64,000 bases of DNA from Rhodopirellula sp. P2 (GTDB taxonomy: Bacteria > Planctomycetota > Planctomycetia > Pirellulales > Pirellulaceae): positions 62,001 to 126,000 of the forward strand of contig NZ_CP118225.1 in the NCBI RefSeq assembly GCF_028768465.1, given 5' to 3'. The translations under genes and the position numbers were made by a program. Every line of letters begins with the position of its first letter. The stretch's first letter is position 1. Below the pieces are notes generated by a model. That model saw only the letters and a list, made by a program, of their open reading frames with translations, ran no database searches and had not been told where the DNA came from. Below, piece by piece: positions 1 to 8,224 of this stretch.

Positions 1-812
1 ACAGCTCTGCGGCACTGGGATTTGGCTACCGCTGCGGATTCCTCGGCTTGCTGCACCTGGACGTGGTGCAAGAACGCTTGCAGCGCGAATTTGACATCGG
101 ACTGGTCATCTCGGCTCCCTCGGTGCAGTACAAAATCAAACTCAAAGATGGCTCCACGCAGGACGTCGACAACCCGACCTACTGGCCTGATCCCTCGACC
201 ATTGACTCGGTCAGCGAGCCTTACATCAAAGCTCAGATCTTGATCCCAGAGGAGTACGTCGGCCCGGTGATGGAACTTTGCCGAGAGCATCGGAGCGAGA
301 GCCAAACGATGAACTACTTGTCAGCCGGACGCTTGGAAGTCACCAGCGAAATGCCGCTGGGCGAAGTCCTGTTCGACTTCTATGGCAAGCTGAAGATGAT
401 CACGCGTGGTTATGGATCGTTCGACTACGTGCCGATCGAGTACCGCAAAACCGACATCGTCAAAGTTGACATCCTGGTCAACAAGGAGCCCGTCGACGCG
501 CTCGCTTACCTCGTGCACCGTGACAAATCACGCGCACGTGCCATGCACTACTGCGAGCAACTCGCCGAAGCGATCCCACGTCACCAGTTCAAGATTCCGA
601 TCCAAGGTGCGATCGGTGGCACCGTGATCGCACGAACCACGATCGCCCCGTATCGCAAAGACGTGACCGCAAAACTTTACGGTGGCGATGTGAGTCGCAA
701 GAAGAAGCTGCTGGAAAAACAGAAGAAAGGCAAAGCCAAGATGAAACAGTTTGGCAGCGTCAACATCCCGCAAAAAGCCTTCATCTCCGTGCTCCGCACC
801 GACAAAGACTGA
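1..812 (+). CDS. lepA: Elongation factor 4 (LepA), C-terminal part, cut by window start
   Basis: The open frame runs in from the window edge (codon phase begins at base 3) and gives 269 residues. It opens with GFGYRCGFLGLLH, the conserved LepA segment in the EF-G-like domain, followed by VQERLQREF, and ends with the basic LepA-specific C-terminal domain (KKKLLEKQKKGKAKMK, then NIPQKAFISVLRTDKD). LepA is a ribosome-bound GTPase that back-translocates or remodels stalled elongation complexes. The GTPase domain lies outside the window. A convergent esterase gene follows, and a perfect AT-rich inverted repeat at 1095-1138 could end both transcripts. Nothing is unusual in the visible part. Confidence 0.95.
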   Translation, partial: SSAALGFGYRCGFLGLLHLDVVQERLQREFDIGLVISAPSVQYKIKLKDGSTQDVDNPTYWPDPSTIDSVSEPYIKAQILIPEEYVGPVMELCREHRSESQTMNYLSAGRLEVTSEMPLGEVLFDFYGKLKMITRGYGSFDYVPIEYRKTDIVKVDILVNKEPVDALAYLVHRDKSRARAMHYCEQLAEAIPRHQFKIPIQGAIGGTVIARTTIAPYRKDVTAKLYGGDVSRKKKLLEKQKKGKAKMKQFGSVNIPQKAFISVLRTDKD

Positions 813-840
813 TCAGGCAGGAACGATTGGTTTTCACCCT

Positions 841-905
841 GTGAGCCGTTTGGGCGTTAGCCCCGGTTGTGCGTAAAAACCATGGCGAACGCCAAACGGC
901 TCACA
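841..905. repeat. Dispersed palindromic repeat, family A, copy 1 (degenerate)
   Basis: The left arm GTGAGCCGTTTGGGCGTTAG and the right arm GCCAAACGGCTCAC can pair around a GC-rich centre. A second, better preserved copy lies at 15126-15190, and both are followed by CATACCCGA. Here part of the right arm (the GGGGCTAACGCCC portion) is altered. It sits in the 345-bp space between lepA and the esterase gene, which holds no credible gene. Confidence 0.75.
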
Positions 906-1094
906 TACCCGATGACACTGCGTCCCTGCTTCAGTGTCAGAAAATCGGCACTCGCCGACGTTTCAGCTCGTGCCAATTCGTCGTCACCTCTCTGCCAACT
1001 TGGTTGACATCGCGTTCACGCAGAAGACTTCACCCTTCCTTGGGGAGTTGGTGCCTACACAGTTCGAAAACCCATTCTCTCATCAGTCGGAGTC

Positions 1095-1138
1095 ATTGAA
1101 AAAGTTAAATCGACAATTGTCAATTTAACTTTTTCAAT
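1095..1138. terminator. Bidirectional terminator-like inverted repeat
   Basis: A perfect 16-bp inverted repeat, ATTGAAAAAGTTAAAT and its complement, surrounds a 12-bp centre that itself holds the palindrome GACAATTGTC. It lies between the convergent lepA and esterase genes. A and T runs are present on both arms, so it could work in both directions. The low GC of the stem leaves some doubt that it terminates rather than binds a protein. Confidence 0.6.
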
Positions 1139-1157
1139 CATCCGCCCGCGGCATCCG

Positions 1158-2225
1158 CTACTCCGCATCCGCCTCGTAGCCGTGCCACATCCAAGCCAGC
1201 GTGTCGGCCAAGGTCGCTTCGAACACTTTGCGGTCGCAGTGCCGGGTGGCTTTCGAGAACACATACCGATACTGATAGCCCTTGGCCTCCAGCGCGTCCG
1301 CGGTTCGCTCATTGGCCATCACCCAGTTGTGATAGGTCGACTCCGGATCGTTGGCTCGATTGTCGTTCTCCGCAACGTGCGTGAAAATCCGAAGCGGTTT
1401 CTTCTCGCTGTTTTCAATCAGCTTCATGCTCGAGTGATACTCCCAAGCCCCCAGCGGGTACTCGGCTTCCTCGGGTGCATCATCGTCTTGCTGATCGACG
1501 AACGTGCCCGAGTAAGTGATCAAGCGGCGGAACCAATCCGGACGAAACCAGCCCATCGTCAGGGCTGCGGCACCGCCACTGCTGCACCCCATCACGCCAC
1601 GCCCCCAGGGGTCATCCGTCAACTTAAAATTCGGGTAGGCCGCCCGAATCTCAGGGTGGTTCTCAACGGCTGGCAAAACTTCCAACTGGATGAACCGAGC
1701 CAATCGGTCTGACATCGTGTCGTATTCCAATCCACGTTGGCTGCCTTTGCTGTCATTGCCACCGTTTTGAACTGCGATCGCAATGAAGGCGGGAAGGCGA
1801 CGACTGGGATCCTTTGAGATCGTCATGTTGTCCAGTGCGTTGCGTACCAAGTTCAAACGACTCGGTCCATCATGCATGACCAGGAACGGCGCTGCAGTCC
1901 CGTCTTGGTAAGCCGCTGGAACATAGACCACGATTTTGCGTTCCTTGCGAACGTCTTTGCGTGGATCCAACGTGGAATCCGTGCCATCGAAAATCTTGCT
2001 TTCCGACAACGGCATCATGAACTCAAACTGTTTGCCCTGCGGTGCTCCCTGATCTTTCAGCTCCGAGGCCAACTCATAGTCCGGACCGACGACAATCCGG
2101 CCGTTTTCGAGCGAATTGGACGCTGGATCCTCGGCCGATGCAGTCGTACCAAAGAAGCCAAGCAGTGCGATCGGAGCCACGGCTCCCAGCCAAGATCGAA
2201 TCGGCGAGTGACAAGAATTTTGCAT
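1158..2225 (-). CDS. Secreted alpha/beta-hydrolase, putative esterase family
   Basis: 355 residues. An N-terminal signal peptide ends near ASA-ED (about residue 31). The mature part resembles the esterase D / enterochelin-esterase family (PF00756): a nucleophile elbow G-C-S-S-G-G at about 213-218, an acidic residue in the ENDNRAND segment, and a candidate catalytic His at about 329 (ATRHCD). The substrate cannot be told; relatives hydrolyse ester bonds of siderophores, acylated sugars or S-formylglutathione. I chose the ATG at 2225 because the hydrophobic signal starts right after it; an in-frame ATG at 2237 is also possible. It is convergent with lepA and appears monocistronic. Confidence 0.85.
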   Translation of the reverse strand: MQNSCHSPIRSWLGAVAPIALLGFFGTTASAEDPASNSLENGRIVVGPDYELASELKDQGAPQGKQFEFMMPLSESKIFDGTDSTLDPRKDVRKERKIVVYVPAAYQDGTAAPFLVMHDGPSRLNLVRNALDNMTISKDPSRRLPAFIAIAVQNGGNDSKGSQRGLEYDTMSDRLARFIQLEVLPAVENHPEIRAAYPNFKLTDDPWGRGVMGCSSGGAAALTMGWFRPDWFRRLITYSGTFVDQQDDDAPEEAEYPLGAWEYHSSMKLIENSEKKPLRIFTHVAENDNRANDPESTYHNWVMANERTADALEAKGYQYRYVFSKATRHCDRKVFEATLADTLAWMWHGYEADAE

Positions 2226-2448
2226 GGGGTGGGTCATGAACCAAGGTGGGGTGGAGGTGGGAATCGACGAAGCGACCATTCTAACTGCCACGCCGCGAGC
2301 TGTGCTTGAGAGACAGAAACCAAAGGTTCATTCCCCCCAAAACCATGCCTCCCATCGATTTATAAATTTGAGTTGAAGAGTGTTTGCAGACTTCCCCCAT
2401 CGCGGCTTACGCTAGAACGCTTCGCGACCAAGCATTTGATTTTCCTCG

Positions 2449-3303
2449 ATGGACCTCCCCATGACCTGCCACCAGCTGACATCTCGAACCGTTGCCTTCA
2501 CCGGCTTGCTTTTGCTCGCAAACCTCACGCTTGCTGGATCGCTGTTCGCTCAAGATCAACTTGAGGTGAACTCCAGCCAAGGCTTCCCAACCGCATCATT
2601 CCAAGTGACCTGTGAGGGAACCTACCCGCATCACTTGCAAGGCGTTTGCATCGGCGGAACGTCGATCTACTGGTCGTTCACCACGACGTTGGTCAAGACC
2701 GACCAACAGGGCAAGCTCCTGAAAAAGATCCCCGTCGCCAACCACCACGGCGACCTCTGCTTTCGTGACGGTAAGATCTACGTCGCGGTCAACCTCGGGA
2801 AATTCAATGACCCCAACGGCAACGCGGATTCTTGGGTCTATGTCTATGACGCTGAATCACTGACAGAGCTTGCTCGGCACGAGACGCAAGAGGTTTTTCA
2901 CGGCGCGGGCGGGATCGGACACCGCGATGGACAATTCTACGTCGTCGGCGGACTGCCTGATTCGCTCAGCGAAAACTACGTCTACGAATACGACGATCAA
3001 TTCCAATTTGTGAAGAAGCACGTGATCGCAAGCGGCCACACTCACCTGGGGATCCAAACCGCAACCTTCGCTCACGATCGCTGGTGGTTTGGCTGCTATG
3101 GATCGCCGTCGATCACACTGGTGACCGACGCTGACTTCCAGATGAAAGGCCGGCACGAGCTCAACTGTTCGCTCGGCGTCGAAGGGCTCTCTGATGGTCG
3201 ACTGCTCGTCGCCAGCGGCCGTTGCGACAAAGAAAAGGGCTGCAGCGGGAAGCTTCTGACGGCGCTACCAAGCGAATCAAAAGGCTTTCAGATCCAAAAG
3301 TGA
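2449..3303 (+). CDS. Exported protein of unknown function, possibly a beta-propeller
   Basis: 284 residues with a signal peptide (hydrophobic about 15-33, likely cleaved after LFAQ). The mature part is rich in repeating beta-type segments such as FRDGKIYVAVN, HRDGQFYVVGG and AHDRWWFGC, which suggests a propeller fold like the NHL/YncE-type families, but I do not recognise a named family. Four Cys residues lie in the last third. An ATG 12 bp downstream (2461) is an alternative start that still keeps the signal peptide. It lies 111 bp before the dehydrogenase gene in the same direction; joint expression is possible but not shown. Confidence 0.75.
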   Translation: MDLPMTCHQLTSRTVAFTGLLLLANLTLAGSLFAQDQLEVNSSQGFPTASFQVTCEGTYPHHLQGVCIGGTSIYWSFTTTLVKTDQQGKLLKKIPVANHHGDLCFRDGKIYVAVNLGKFNDPNGNADSWVYVYDAESLTELARHETQEVFHGAGGIGHRDGQFYVVGGLPDSLSENYVYEYDDQFQFVKKHVIASGHTHLGIQTATFAHDRWWFGCYGSPSITLVTDADFQMKGRHELNCSLGVEGLSDGRLLVASGRCDKEKGCSGKLLTALPSESKGFQIQK

Positions 3304-3414
3304 TCCGGTCAGGGTTCTTTGGAAAAAGGTGTCCGGTGAGCATGACATTCGTTCCCCGGCCATGGCTCACTCCATTAGGATCTTCCCTTTCCACTGATAG
3401 AAAGCGACAGGTGA

Positions 3415-4782
3415 ATGATGTCAGGCAAGAAACTTCCAAACCGACGTGACATTCTGGTGGGCGGGACCGCTTTGGCGGCGTCCGGTCTCTCCCGAATTTC
3501 ACCTGCTCAGGATCCCGTCCCATCCTCCCCCAACGATCGCCTGAAGATTGCGGCCATTGGCGTGGGCGGGCGAGGTGGCTCGAACCTGCGGACGATGGAA
3601 AAGACAGGGCTTGTCGACATCGTTGCGGTCTGTGACGTGGACACGCGATTCACCGATCATGCCATCCAACGACATCCAAAGGCCAAGGCGTTTCGCGATT
3701 TTCGAAAACTGTACGATACCGTTGGTGGCGAGATTGATGGTGTCGTTGTCAGCACCACCGAACACACTCACGCGTTTGCAACAATGCCAGCGTTGCAGCT
3801 CGGCAAACATGTCTACTGCGAAAAGCCGTTGGCGTACAACATCGAGGAAACGCGGAAGATCACGGAAGCGGCGGAGCGAGCCGGTGTCGTCACCCAAATG
3901 GGAACTCAGATTCACGCCGGCAGCAATTACCATCGGGTCGTGGAATTGATCCAAAGCGGCGCGATTGGTGATGTCAGCGAAGCTCACGTCTGGGTCAACC
4001 GAGCCTGGGGTTTGCAATCCGAAGCAGATGCGAAGAAACACCGCGACCTTCTGCACGTGGATTCGCGTCCGAGCGACATCATGACGCCGCCGGATCATGT
4101 CGACTGGGATCTGTGGCTGGGTCCCGCCCCCGTCCGTCATTATCATTCGGTCTACTTCCCCGGACCTCGTTGGTATCGCTGGTGGGATTTCGCTGGTGGA
4201 ACCATGTCGGACCTCGGCAGCCACTGGAACGACCTGCCGTTCTGGGCCTTGCAACTCGATGCGCCAACCACGGTGGAAGCCTTCGGCCCTCCGGCCCACC
4301 CCGAGATCGCCCCCGCCTCGATGTCAGCGAAGTACGAGTATCCCCAACGTGGCGATCGCGGTCCGGTCTCCGTTTCTTGGTACCAAGGAACGCACAAGCC
4401 CGAAATCTGGCAACGCGGTGAGATCCCTCGCTGGGACAGTGGGATCTTGTTCATTGGCAGCAAAGGCATGTTGTTGTCCGACTACGGAAAACACGTGCTG
4501 TTGCCCGAGGAATCCTTCGTGGACTTCGAGCCGCCAGCCCGATTCGTGCCCGACTCGCCCGGCCATCATGCACAGTGGGTCCAAGCGTGCTTGGGCGAGG
4601 GTGAAACTGCGAGCCCATTCAGCTATGCCGGACCACTCACCGAAGCCAATCACCTTGGCAACGTTGCTTACCGAGTCGGCAAGAAGATCACCTGGGATCG
4701 AGACAAGATGGAGTGCGTGGGATGCCCCGAAGCCGCCCCCTTCATCGCCAGGGAACCACGCGAAGGCTGGTCGCTCAGCTAA
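3415..4782 (+). CDS. Gfo/Idh/MocA-family oxidoreductase, Tat-exported
   Basis: 455 residues. A Tat-type leader has twin arginines at residues 10-11 ([16 protein letters not shown]). Then comes a Rossmann NAD(P)-binding segment, [11 protein letters not shown] (about 46-56), and the family hallmark EKPLAYN (136-142), whose lysine is the usual active-site residue. The C-terminal half matches the alpha/beta oxidoreductase domain of planctomycete sugar or inositol dehydrogenase-like proteins. Export of an NAD-dependent enzyme is odd but recurrent in planctomycetes, where the cofactor is thought to be co-exported by Tat. The second codon is also ATG (3418). The true substrate is unknown. Confidence 0.9.
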   Translation: MMSGKKLPNRRDILVGGTALAASGLSRISPAQDPVPSSPNDRLKIAAIGVGGRGGSNLRTMEKTGLVDIVAVCDVDTRFTDHAIQRHPKAKAFRDFRKLYDTVGGEIDGVVVSTTEHTHAFATMPALQLGKHVYCEKPLAYNIEETRKITEAAERAGVVTQMGTQIHAGSNYHRVVELIQSGAIGDVSEAHVWVNRAWGLQSEADAKKHRDLLHVDSRPSDIMTPPDHVDWDLWLGPAPVRHYHSVYFPGPRWYRWWDFAGGTMSDLGSHWNDLPFWALQLDAPTTVEAFGPPAHPEIAPASMSAKYEYPQRGDRGPVSVSWYQGTHKPEIWQRGEIPRWDSGILFIGSKGMLLSDYGKHVLLPEESFVDFEPPARFVPDSPGHHAQWVQACLGEGETASPFSYAGPLTEANHLGNVAYRVGKKITWDRDKMECVGCPEAAPFIAREPREGWSLS

Positions 4783-4837
4783 GCAGCGTCCGATCAATCA
4801 GATGCGGTCAGAACACTCCCCATCCAAACCGCGGGGG

Positions 4838-4945
4838 ACGTTCGAAAACTAAATGGTGGCTGGCGTCTGGGTTTCGCCCCGGATGGGGCCGTCGTGGGAG
4901 TTGGGGGCGTCCCTCGCTCACACGTCGGGTTGTGATGGGTGGCCT
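4838..4945 (+). repeat. Dispersed repeat, family B, copy 1
   Basis: The segment starts at GGACGTTCGAAAA, continues through ATGGTGGCTGGCGTCTGG and GCCCCGGATGGGGCC (a short palindrome), and ends CCCTCGCTCAC.CGTCGGGTTGTGATGGGTGGCC. The same order of blocks, inverted, is found at 22985-23200, and the final block recurs at 10231-10260. The space 4783-5196 holds no credible gene; short open frames inside the repeat are translated repeat sequence. Confidence 0.8.
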
Positions 4946-5087
4946 TGTCCGACTCTGACGGGCAAGAGACGTAGGCCAGGTCTCACCTGGCAACCAGCCA
5001 ATGCTTTGGAACAAAGCGAGGCGTCCAGCCCTTGCCCACGAACCCCGCTGAGGTCTTGCCGTTTTCTGACACCGCATTTCGGCTGAT

Positions 5088-5132
5088 TTCCACCTGTCGC
5101 ACCTCTCCCGAAACGAAGTTGGGGGAGAGGTC
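5088..5132. repeat. Dispersed repeat, family F, copy 1
   Basis: The block CGCACCTCTCCCGAAACGAAG followed by a G run and GAGGTCA is matched at 24041-24088 (GCACCTTTCCCGAAACGAAG, then GGGGCAGGTGA). The arms CACCT / AGGT are inverted and could form a hairpin. It lies in the gene-free stretch 4783-5196. Confidence 0.5.
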
Positions 5133-5196
5133 AAGCGACGCTGTTCAGGCGTACGCGAGGGTGAGGGCCTGGACATGGGAAGCGAGGCGAACGACT

Positions 5197-5616
5197 TCAC
5201 GCGGGTCTCTCAAACCCCCAGGACGCCGCCAGCGCGTCCGCGGCCATTTCAATGTCAGTGATCTCACCCCAACCACCGTTTCGCAAAAACGCGTGCGCGA
5301 ACTCATGAGCGATCACGTAATGCGCGAACGCTTCGGCCGCCTCGGCCAATTTGCTTCGCAGAATCACGCAGCGACTGCCACTTCCATCGCTTCCGGGGGC
5401 CGGCATCAGAAACGACCAGCCCACACCGGGAACGTAATTGTCGATCTCCACTCGAAAGCGTTCGTCGCCCAAAAAGTCCGTTTGCACGTCCTCGGGCAGC
5501 TGGCTCAAAACGTCCAGCACCCTTTGCTGCAAAACAGGGAACTCCGCGAAGGGTGCGATGTAGTCGGAGAACGGCATGGCAAACAAAGGAGTGATGAGCG
5601 AAGGGATGCACCTCAT
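5197..5616 (-). CDS. Small HExxH metallopeptidase-like protein
   Basis: 139 residues. An HEFAH zinc-binding motif (104-108) follows a short hydrophobic helix (FAHYVIA), and about 15 residues further DIEMAADALA supplies a candidate third ligand (Glu about 123), the layout of gluzincin-type minimal peptidases. The family cannot be named from sequence alone. I chose the ATG at 5616 because GGGGAG stands about 6 bases upstream; the ATG at 5577 has no such signal. The reading frame stays open further upstream, but that part covers an inverted repeat and tRNA-Lys, so it is not coding. No signal peptide is evident, so it is probably cytoplasmic. Confidence 0.65.
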   Translation of the reverse strand: MRCIPSLITPLFAMPFSDYIAPFAEFPVLQQRVLDVLSQLPEDVQTDFLGDERFRVEIDNYVPGVGWSFLMPAPGSDGSGSRCVILRSKLAEAAEAFAHYVIAHEFAHAFLRNGGWGEITDIEMAADALAASWGFERPA

Positions 5617-5651
5617 TTTATCTCCCCAGAACCGCCAGGTCGCCTCCCACG

Positions 5652-5730
5652 AAAAGGTGTCAGGTACCTTTTTGGGAGGATAGGCAAACCAATATCTCCC
5701 AAACTGCCAAAAAGGTACCTGACACCTTTT
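5652..5730. repeat. REP-like inverted repeat (GGTGTCAGGTACC family)
   Basis: Two perfectly complementary 24-base arms at 5652-5675 and 5707-5730 carry the core GGTGTCAGGTACCTTTTT; a third partial copy (GACACCTTTTTGCGG) follows at 5738-5752. Short palindromes with this core occur in many bacterial genomes and are usually of the REP type, mobilised in trans by RAYT (TnpA-REP) transposases. No such gene is present in the window. It lies upstream of the peptidase-like gene and downstream of tRNA-Lys on the minus strand. Confidence 0.8.
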
Positions 5731-5876
5731 TGCGGCTGACACCTTTTTGCGGCGGAGACGATGGCGGCACGATCGGCGGGGCCATGCCTGCAAGTCAGGC
5801 GGCCACAAGGACACGAAAAAACCCCGTGAAAACCGGGGTTTGCCGTCTGGGGGTGGTGCCCAGATTTCTGAAAGAG

Positions 5877-5949
5877 TGCCCCCGCTAGGGCTCGAACCTA
5901 GGACCCACGGATTAAGAGTCCGTTGCTCTACCAACTGAGCTACAAGGGC
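5877..5949 (-). tRNA. tRNA-Lys (CUU)
   Basis: On the minus strand the gene begins GCCCTTGTAGCTCAGTTGG and ends GGTTCGAGCC...CGGGGGCA. The anticodon stem ACGGA/TCCGT encloses the loop CTCTTAA, giving anticodon CUU. The acceptor stem pairs GCCCTTG with CGGGGGC using two G-U pairs, and the discriminator is A. CCA is not encoded. A tRNA-Cys lies 106 bp upstream on the same strand. Confidence 0.95.
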
Positions 5950-6055
5950 GTGGGCGAGGCAGCCAATGCTGAATCTCACCCATTTGGACGATGATCGTAG
6001 CTCTGATTCGGTCCCCTGAAAAGGGTCGCGTCTCAAAAGCCTCTGCCATCATCAG

Positions 6056-6128
6056 AGGCGACGGTGGGATTCGAACCCACGAATAAAGGATTTGCAATCC
6101 TTCGCCTTAGCCACTTGGCCACGTCGCC
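6056..6128 (-). tRNA. tRNA-Cys (GCA)
   Basis: On the minus strand the gene begins GGCGACGTGGCCAAGTGG. The anticodon stem AGGAT/ATCCT encloses TTGCAAA, anticodon GCA. The T arm GTGGG/CCCAC carries TTCGAAT. The discriminator base is U, the identity element expected for tRNA-Cys. CCA is not encoded. It is probably transcribed with tRNA-Lys. Confidence 0.95.
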
Positions 6129-6301
6129 TTCACGTGCAAGGAGCCGGTCAAAGACTGACTGTTGCACAAGCTGAGCAAGTTAGGAAACCCGTGCTTTTTC
6201 GTCAAGCCCGGCCGTCCTCGAAGACTCTTTCTTGCTCGAAGCGATTCAATCGCTGATACCGTACTTTTCGGCTGAGTCGGGCCGAAGCTTGAGCCACAAA
6301 A

Positions 6302-6338
6302 CAAAAAACGCCCGACAGCTTTGAAACTGCCGGGCGTT
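6302..6338 (-). terminator. Rho-independent terminator of the SHD1 gene
   Basis: Read on the minus strand, AACGCCCGGCAG, an 8-base loop and CTGTCGGGCGTT form a 12-bp stem with one G-U pair, directly followed by a T run (TTTTTTG). It lies 46 bp after the stop codon of the SHD1-domain gene. Confidence 0.85.
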
Positions 6339-6384
6339 GGAGGTCTTTTCGTTCGATCAAGCTCGAAACCGCGAGGGTGCCAGC

Positions 6385-7899
6385 TCAGTCGACGGAGGCC
6401 ATTGCGAACAGCAATTCGCTGACTTGGGCGCGGATCGATTCCACGTACGATTTGTCCGCGTCACTGAGTCGTTTCAACGGGACGGTGCAGGTCCGGCCAT
6501 TGGATTTCAGAATCTGAACTTCGCTTTCACGGACTTCCACCAAGCGGCCATCGGTGCCCCAATTGCCAGTGTTGTCGATCCAGGTGCGGGTCTTGGTGCT
6601 GTCCAGCACGTCGATGGTCTTGGCGACGCTCTTTTCAGTCACCACTTGAGTGACTTCCGAATCAGCCAGCGACTGTTTGGTTTGGCCAAACAAATCGTCG
6701 ATGGCAGCGTCGGAGCTGTCTTCGGCGGGTGGGTCACCGAACAAATCGTCCAAGCCACCGCCATCAGCCGGTGCTTCTTCGGCCGGTGCGGCGTCGTCGA
6801 ACAATCCGTCCAGTCCACCTTCTTGTGGCATCGCTTCTTGAGCGGGAGCTTCCGCTTCACCACCAAACAAGTCACCAAAACCATCGTCGGCAGGTTGCTC
6901 AGCAGGCATGTCTGCGGGTGCTTCGGCTTCGCCACCGAACAAGTCGCCAAAGGCGTCGTCGGCAGGAGCCTCGGGCATGGCGGGTTCATCAGGAATCACA
7001 GGATCCGCTGGTGCAGCGTCGCCGCCAAACAGGTCTTCGACCGATTCGGCTGCAGGAGCTTCGACATCGGGAGTGGCAGGCTCGGCGGGCATTTCAGTGT
7101 CGCCACCAAACAGATCGCCAAAGGCATCGTCGGCAGGAGCTTCTTCCACCGGTGCTTCCTCGGCTGGCATTTCCAAACCGGGTGCTTCTTCAGCGGGTGC
7201 GTCTTGTGGGAAAGGGTTGTCGTCAGCGGGGAACAAGTCAGCAGCTGGTTCTTCCATGACGGGTTCTTCCACCACGGGTTCCTCGACAACGGGCTCCTCG
7301 ACCACAGGCTCAGCGGCTGGTGGATCAACAACGGGAGCTTCTTCCGCGGGCTCTTCCACCGGCATTGGAGTTTCGGGTTCCACGTCGGCAGCGGGATCGG
7401 CTTGAGGCTCGATAACAGGCTCTTCCGCGACAGGTTCAGCGGGAACGGGTGGAGCGACGTCCGTGGACTCTTGGGCCGGCATCGCGGGAGCTTCGATGAC
7501 CCCGCCTTCGATCATTTCGCCTTCGGCCATGGGAACGATCGTCGATTCACCGTAGAAGGGTTGTTCAACGAGGATGCCTTCGCTCATTGGCACAACGACG
7601 GAACCGCAGCAGTCACTTGAAACAACAGGTGCAGGAACCATTTCAACGGTGCCACAGCAGGTGGGGGCCGATTCGCAAGGGATCGGCGCGGGATCGCAAC
7701 CAACGGGTTCCGGTGCAGGAAGGCAGCAAACAGGCTCTGGAGCAGTGCAGCAGGTGTCGGTCGCAATTTCACAGCAATCAGCGTTTTTGCCGTGAATTCG
7801 CTTCAGCAGCCATCCAGCCGAAGCGGGACTCACGCTCAAAATGGCGATCATGCAGACCACCAACGTCCACTGCAGTGCGAGGCGAAGGGAACGTTTCAT
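6385..7899 (-). CDS. Exported acidic repeat protein with C-terminal SHD1 domain
   Basis: 504 residues. A signal peptide (cleaved near ASAG, residue 29) is followed by a Cys-rich segment (about 42-90, with repeated CC pairs and CxxP) and then about 330 residues of Pro/Ala/Glu/Asp-rich sequence with repeats of the type DDAFGDLFGG. The last 70 residues (TRTWIDNTGNW to VPLKRLSDADKSYV) match the SLA1 homology domain 1, known from yeast Sla1 and expanded in planctomycetes. In yeast SHD1 binds NPF-type peptides; the bacterial ligand is unknown. It is probably in the periplasm or at the cell surface. The terminator at 6302-6338 ends the transcript. Repeat number may vary between strains. Confidence 0.8.
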   Translation of the reverse strand: MKRSLRLALQWTLVVCMIAILSVSPASAGWLLKRIHGKNADCCEIATDTCCTAPEPVCCLPAPEPVGCDPAPIPCESAPTCCGTVEMVPAPVVSSDCCGSVVVPMSEGILVEQPFYGESTIVPMAEGEMIEGGVIEAPAMPAQESTDVAPPVPAEPVAEEPVIEPQADPAADVEPETPMPVEEPAEEAPVVDPPAAEPVVEEPVVEEPVVEEPVMEEPAADLFPADDNPFPQDAPAEEAPGLEMPAEEAPVEEAPADDAFGDLFGGDTEMPAEPATPDVEAPAAESVEDLFGGDAAPADPVIPDEPAMPEAPADDAFGDLFGGEAEAPADMPAEQPADDGFGDLFGGEAEAPAQEAMPQEGGLDGLFDDAAPAEEAPADGGGLDDLFGDPPAEDSSDAAIDDLFGQTKQSLADSEVTQVVTEKSVAKTIDVLDSTKTRTWIDNTGNWGTDGRLVEVRESEVQILKSNGRTCTVPLKRLSDADKSYVESIRAQVSELLFAMASVD

Positions 7900-8224
7900 C
7901 GTATTCTCAGAGTCAGAAGGCGGGAAATTTGGAGGCGTATTGTGATCGTACGGGATCGTGAACTAGTCTCGCATCCTAGTTGTGGCCAGGGGGGCAAACA
8001 AGCATTTCTGCGGTGATTTACGGACCATTCTCCTTGCCGCGAGAGGTAAAACATTCCAAAAAAACCGGTTGAAACGACTGGTCGCGGGCACGAAACGCTC
8101 GATTCGTCTCGTCGTGGCCGGCGGTTTTCGTCAAAATGAAGTTTTCCGGCCCTCCTTTTTCCCGGTCCCGTCGAATGATTTCCCACGACCTTCTCGCCGC
8201 CCCAGGGCCTTCCCGCGGAAGCTC
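7900..8224. other. Gene-free divergent spacer
   Basis: 325 bp between the divergent SHD1 and histidine kinase genes. It must hold both promoters, but I see no clear -35/-10 pair. A reading frame in phase with the kinase opens further upstream (from a GTG at 7982), but its product there has no domain or signal character, so I treat it as untranslated. An inverted GGCCGG/CCGGCC pair spans 8116-8152. Confidence 0.5.

Noticed and set aside
4853-5086. Small + frame starting MVAGVWVSPRMGPS
   Set aside because: The same start appears on the opposite strand at 23170; it is translation of repeat B, not a gene family.
5617-6036. Upstream in-frame extension of the peptidase-like gene
   Set aside because: It runs through a REP-like palindrome and tRNA-Lys, so it cannot be coding.
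6337-7620. Long + strand open frame opposite the SHD1 gene
   Set aside because: It mirrors the repetitive coding sequence and crosses the terminator at 6302-6338; composition (Phe/Gly/His-rich) is that of a shadow frame.
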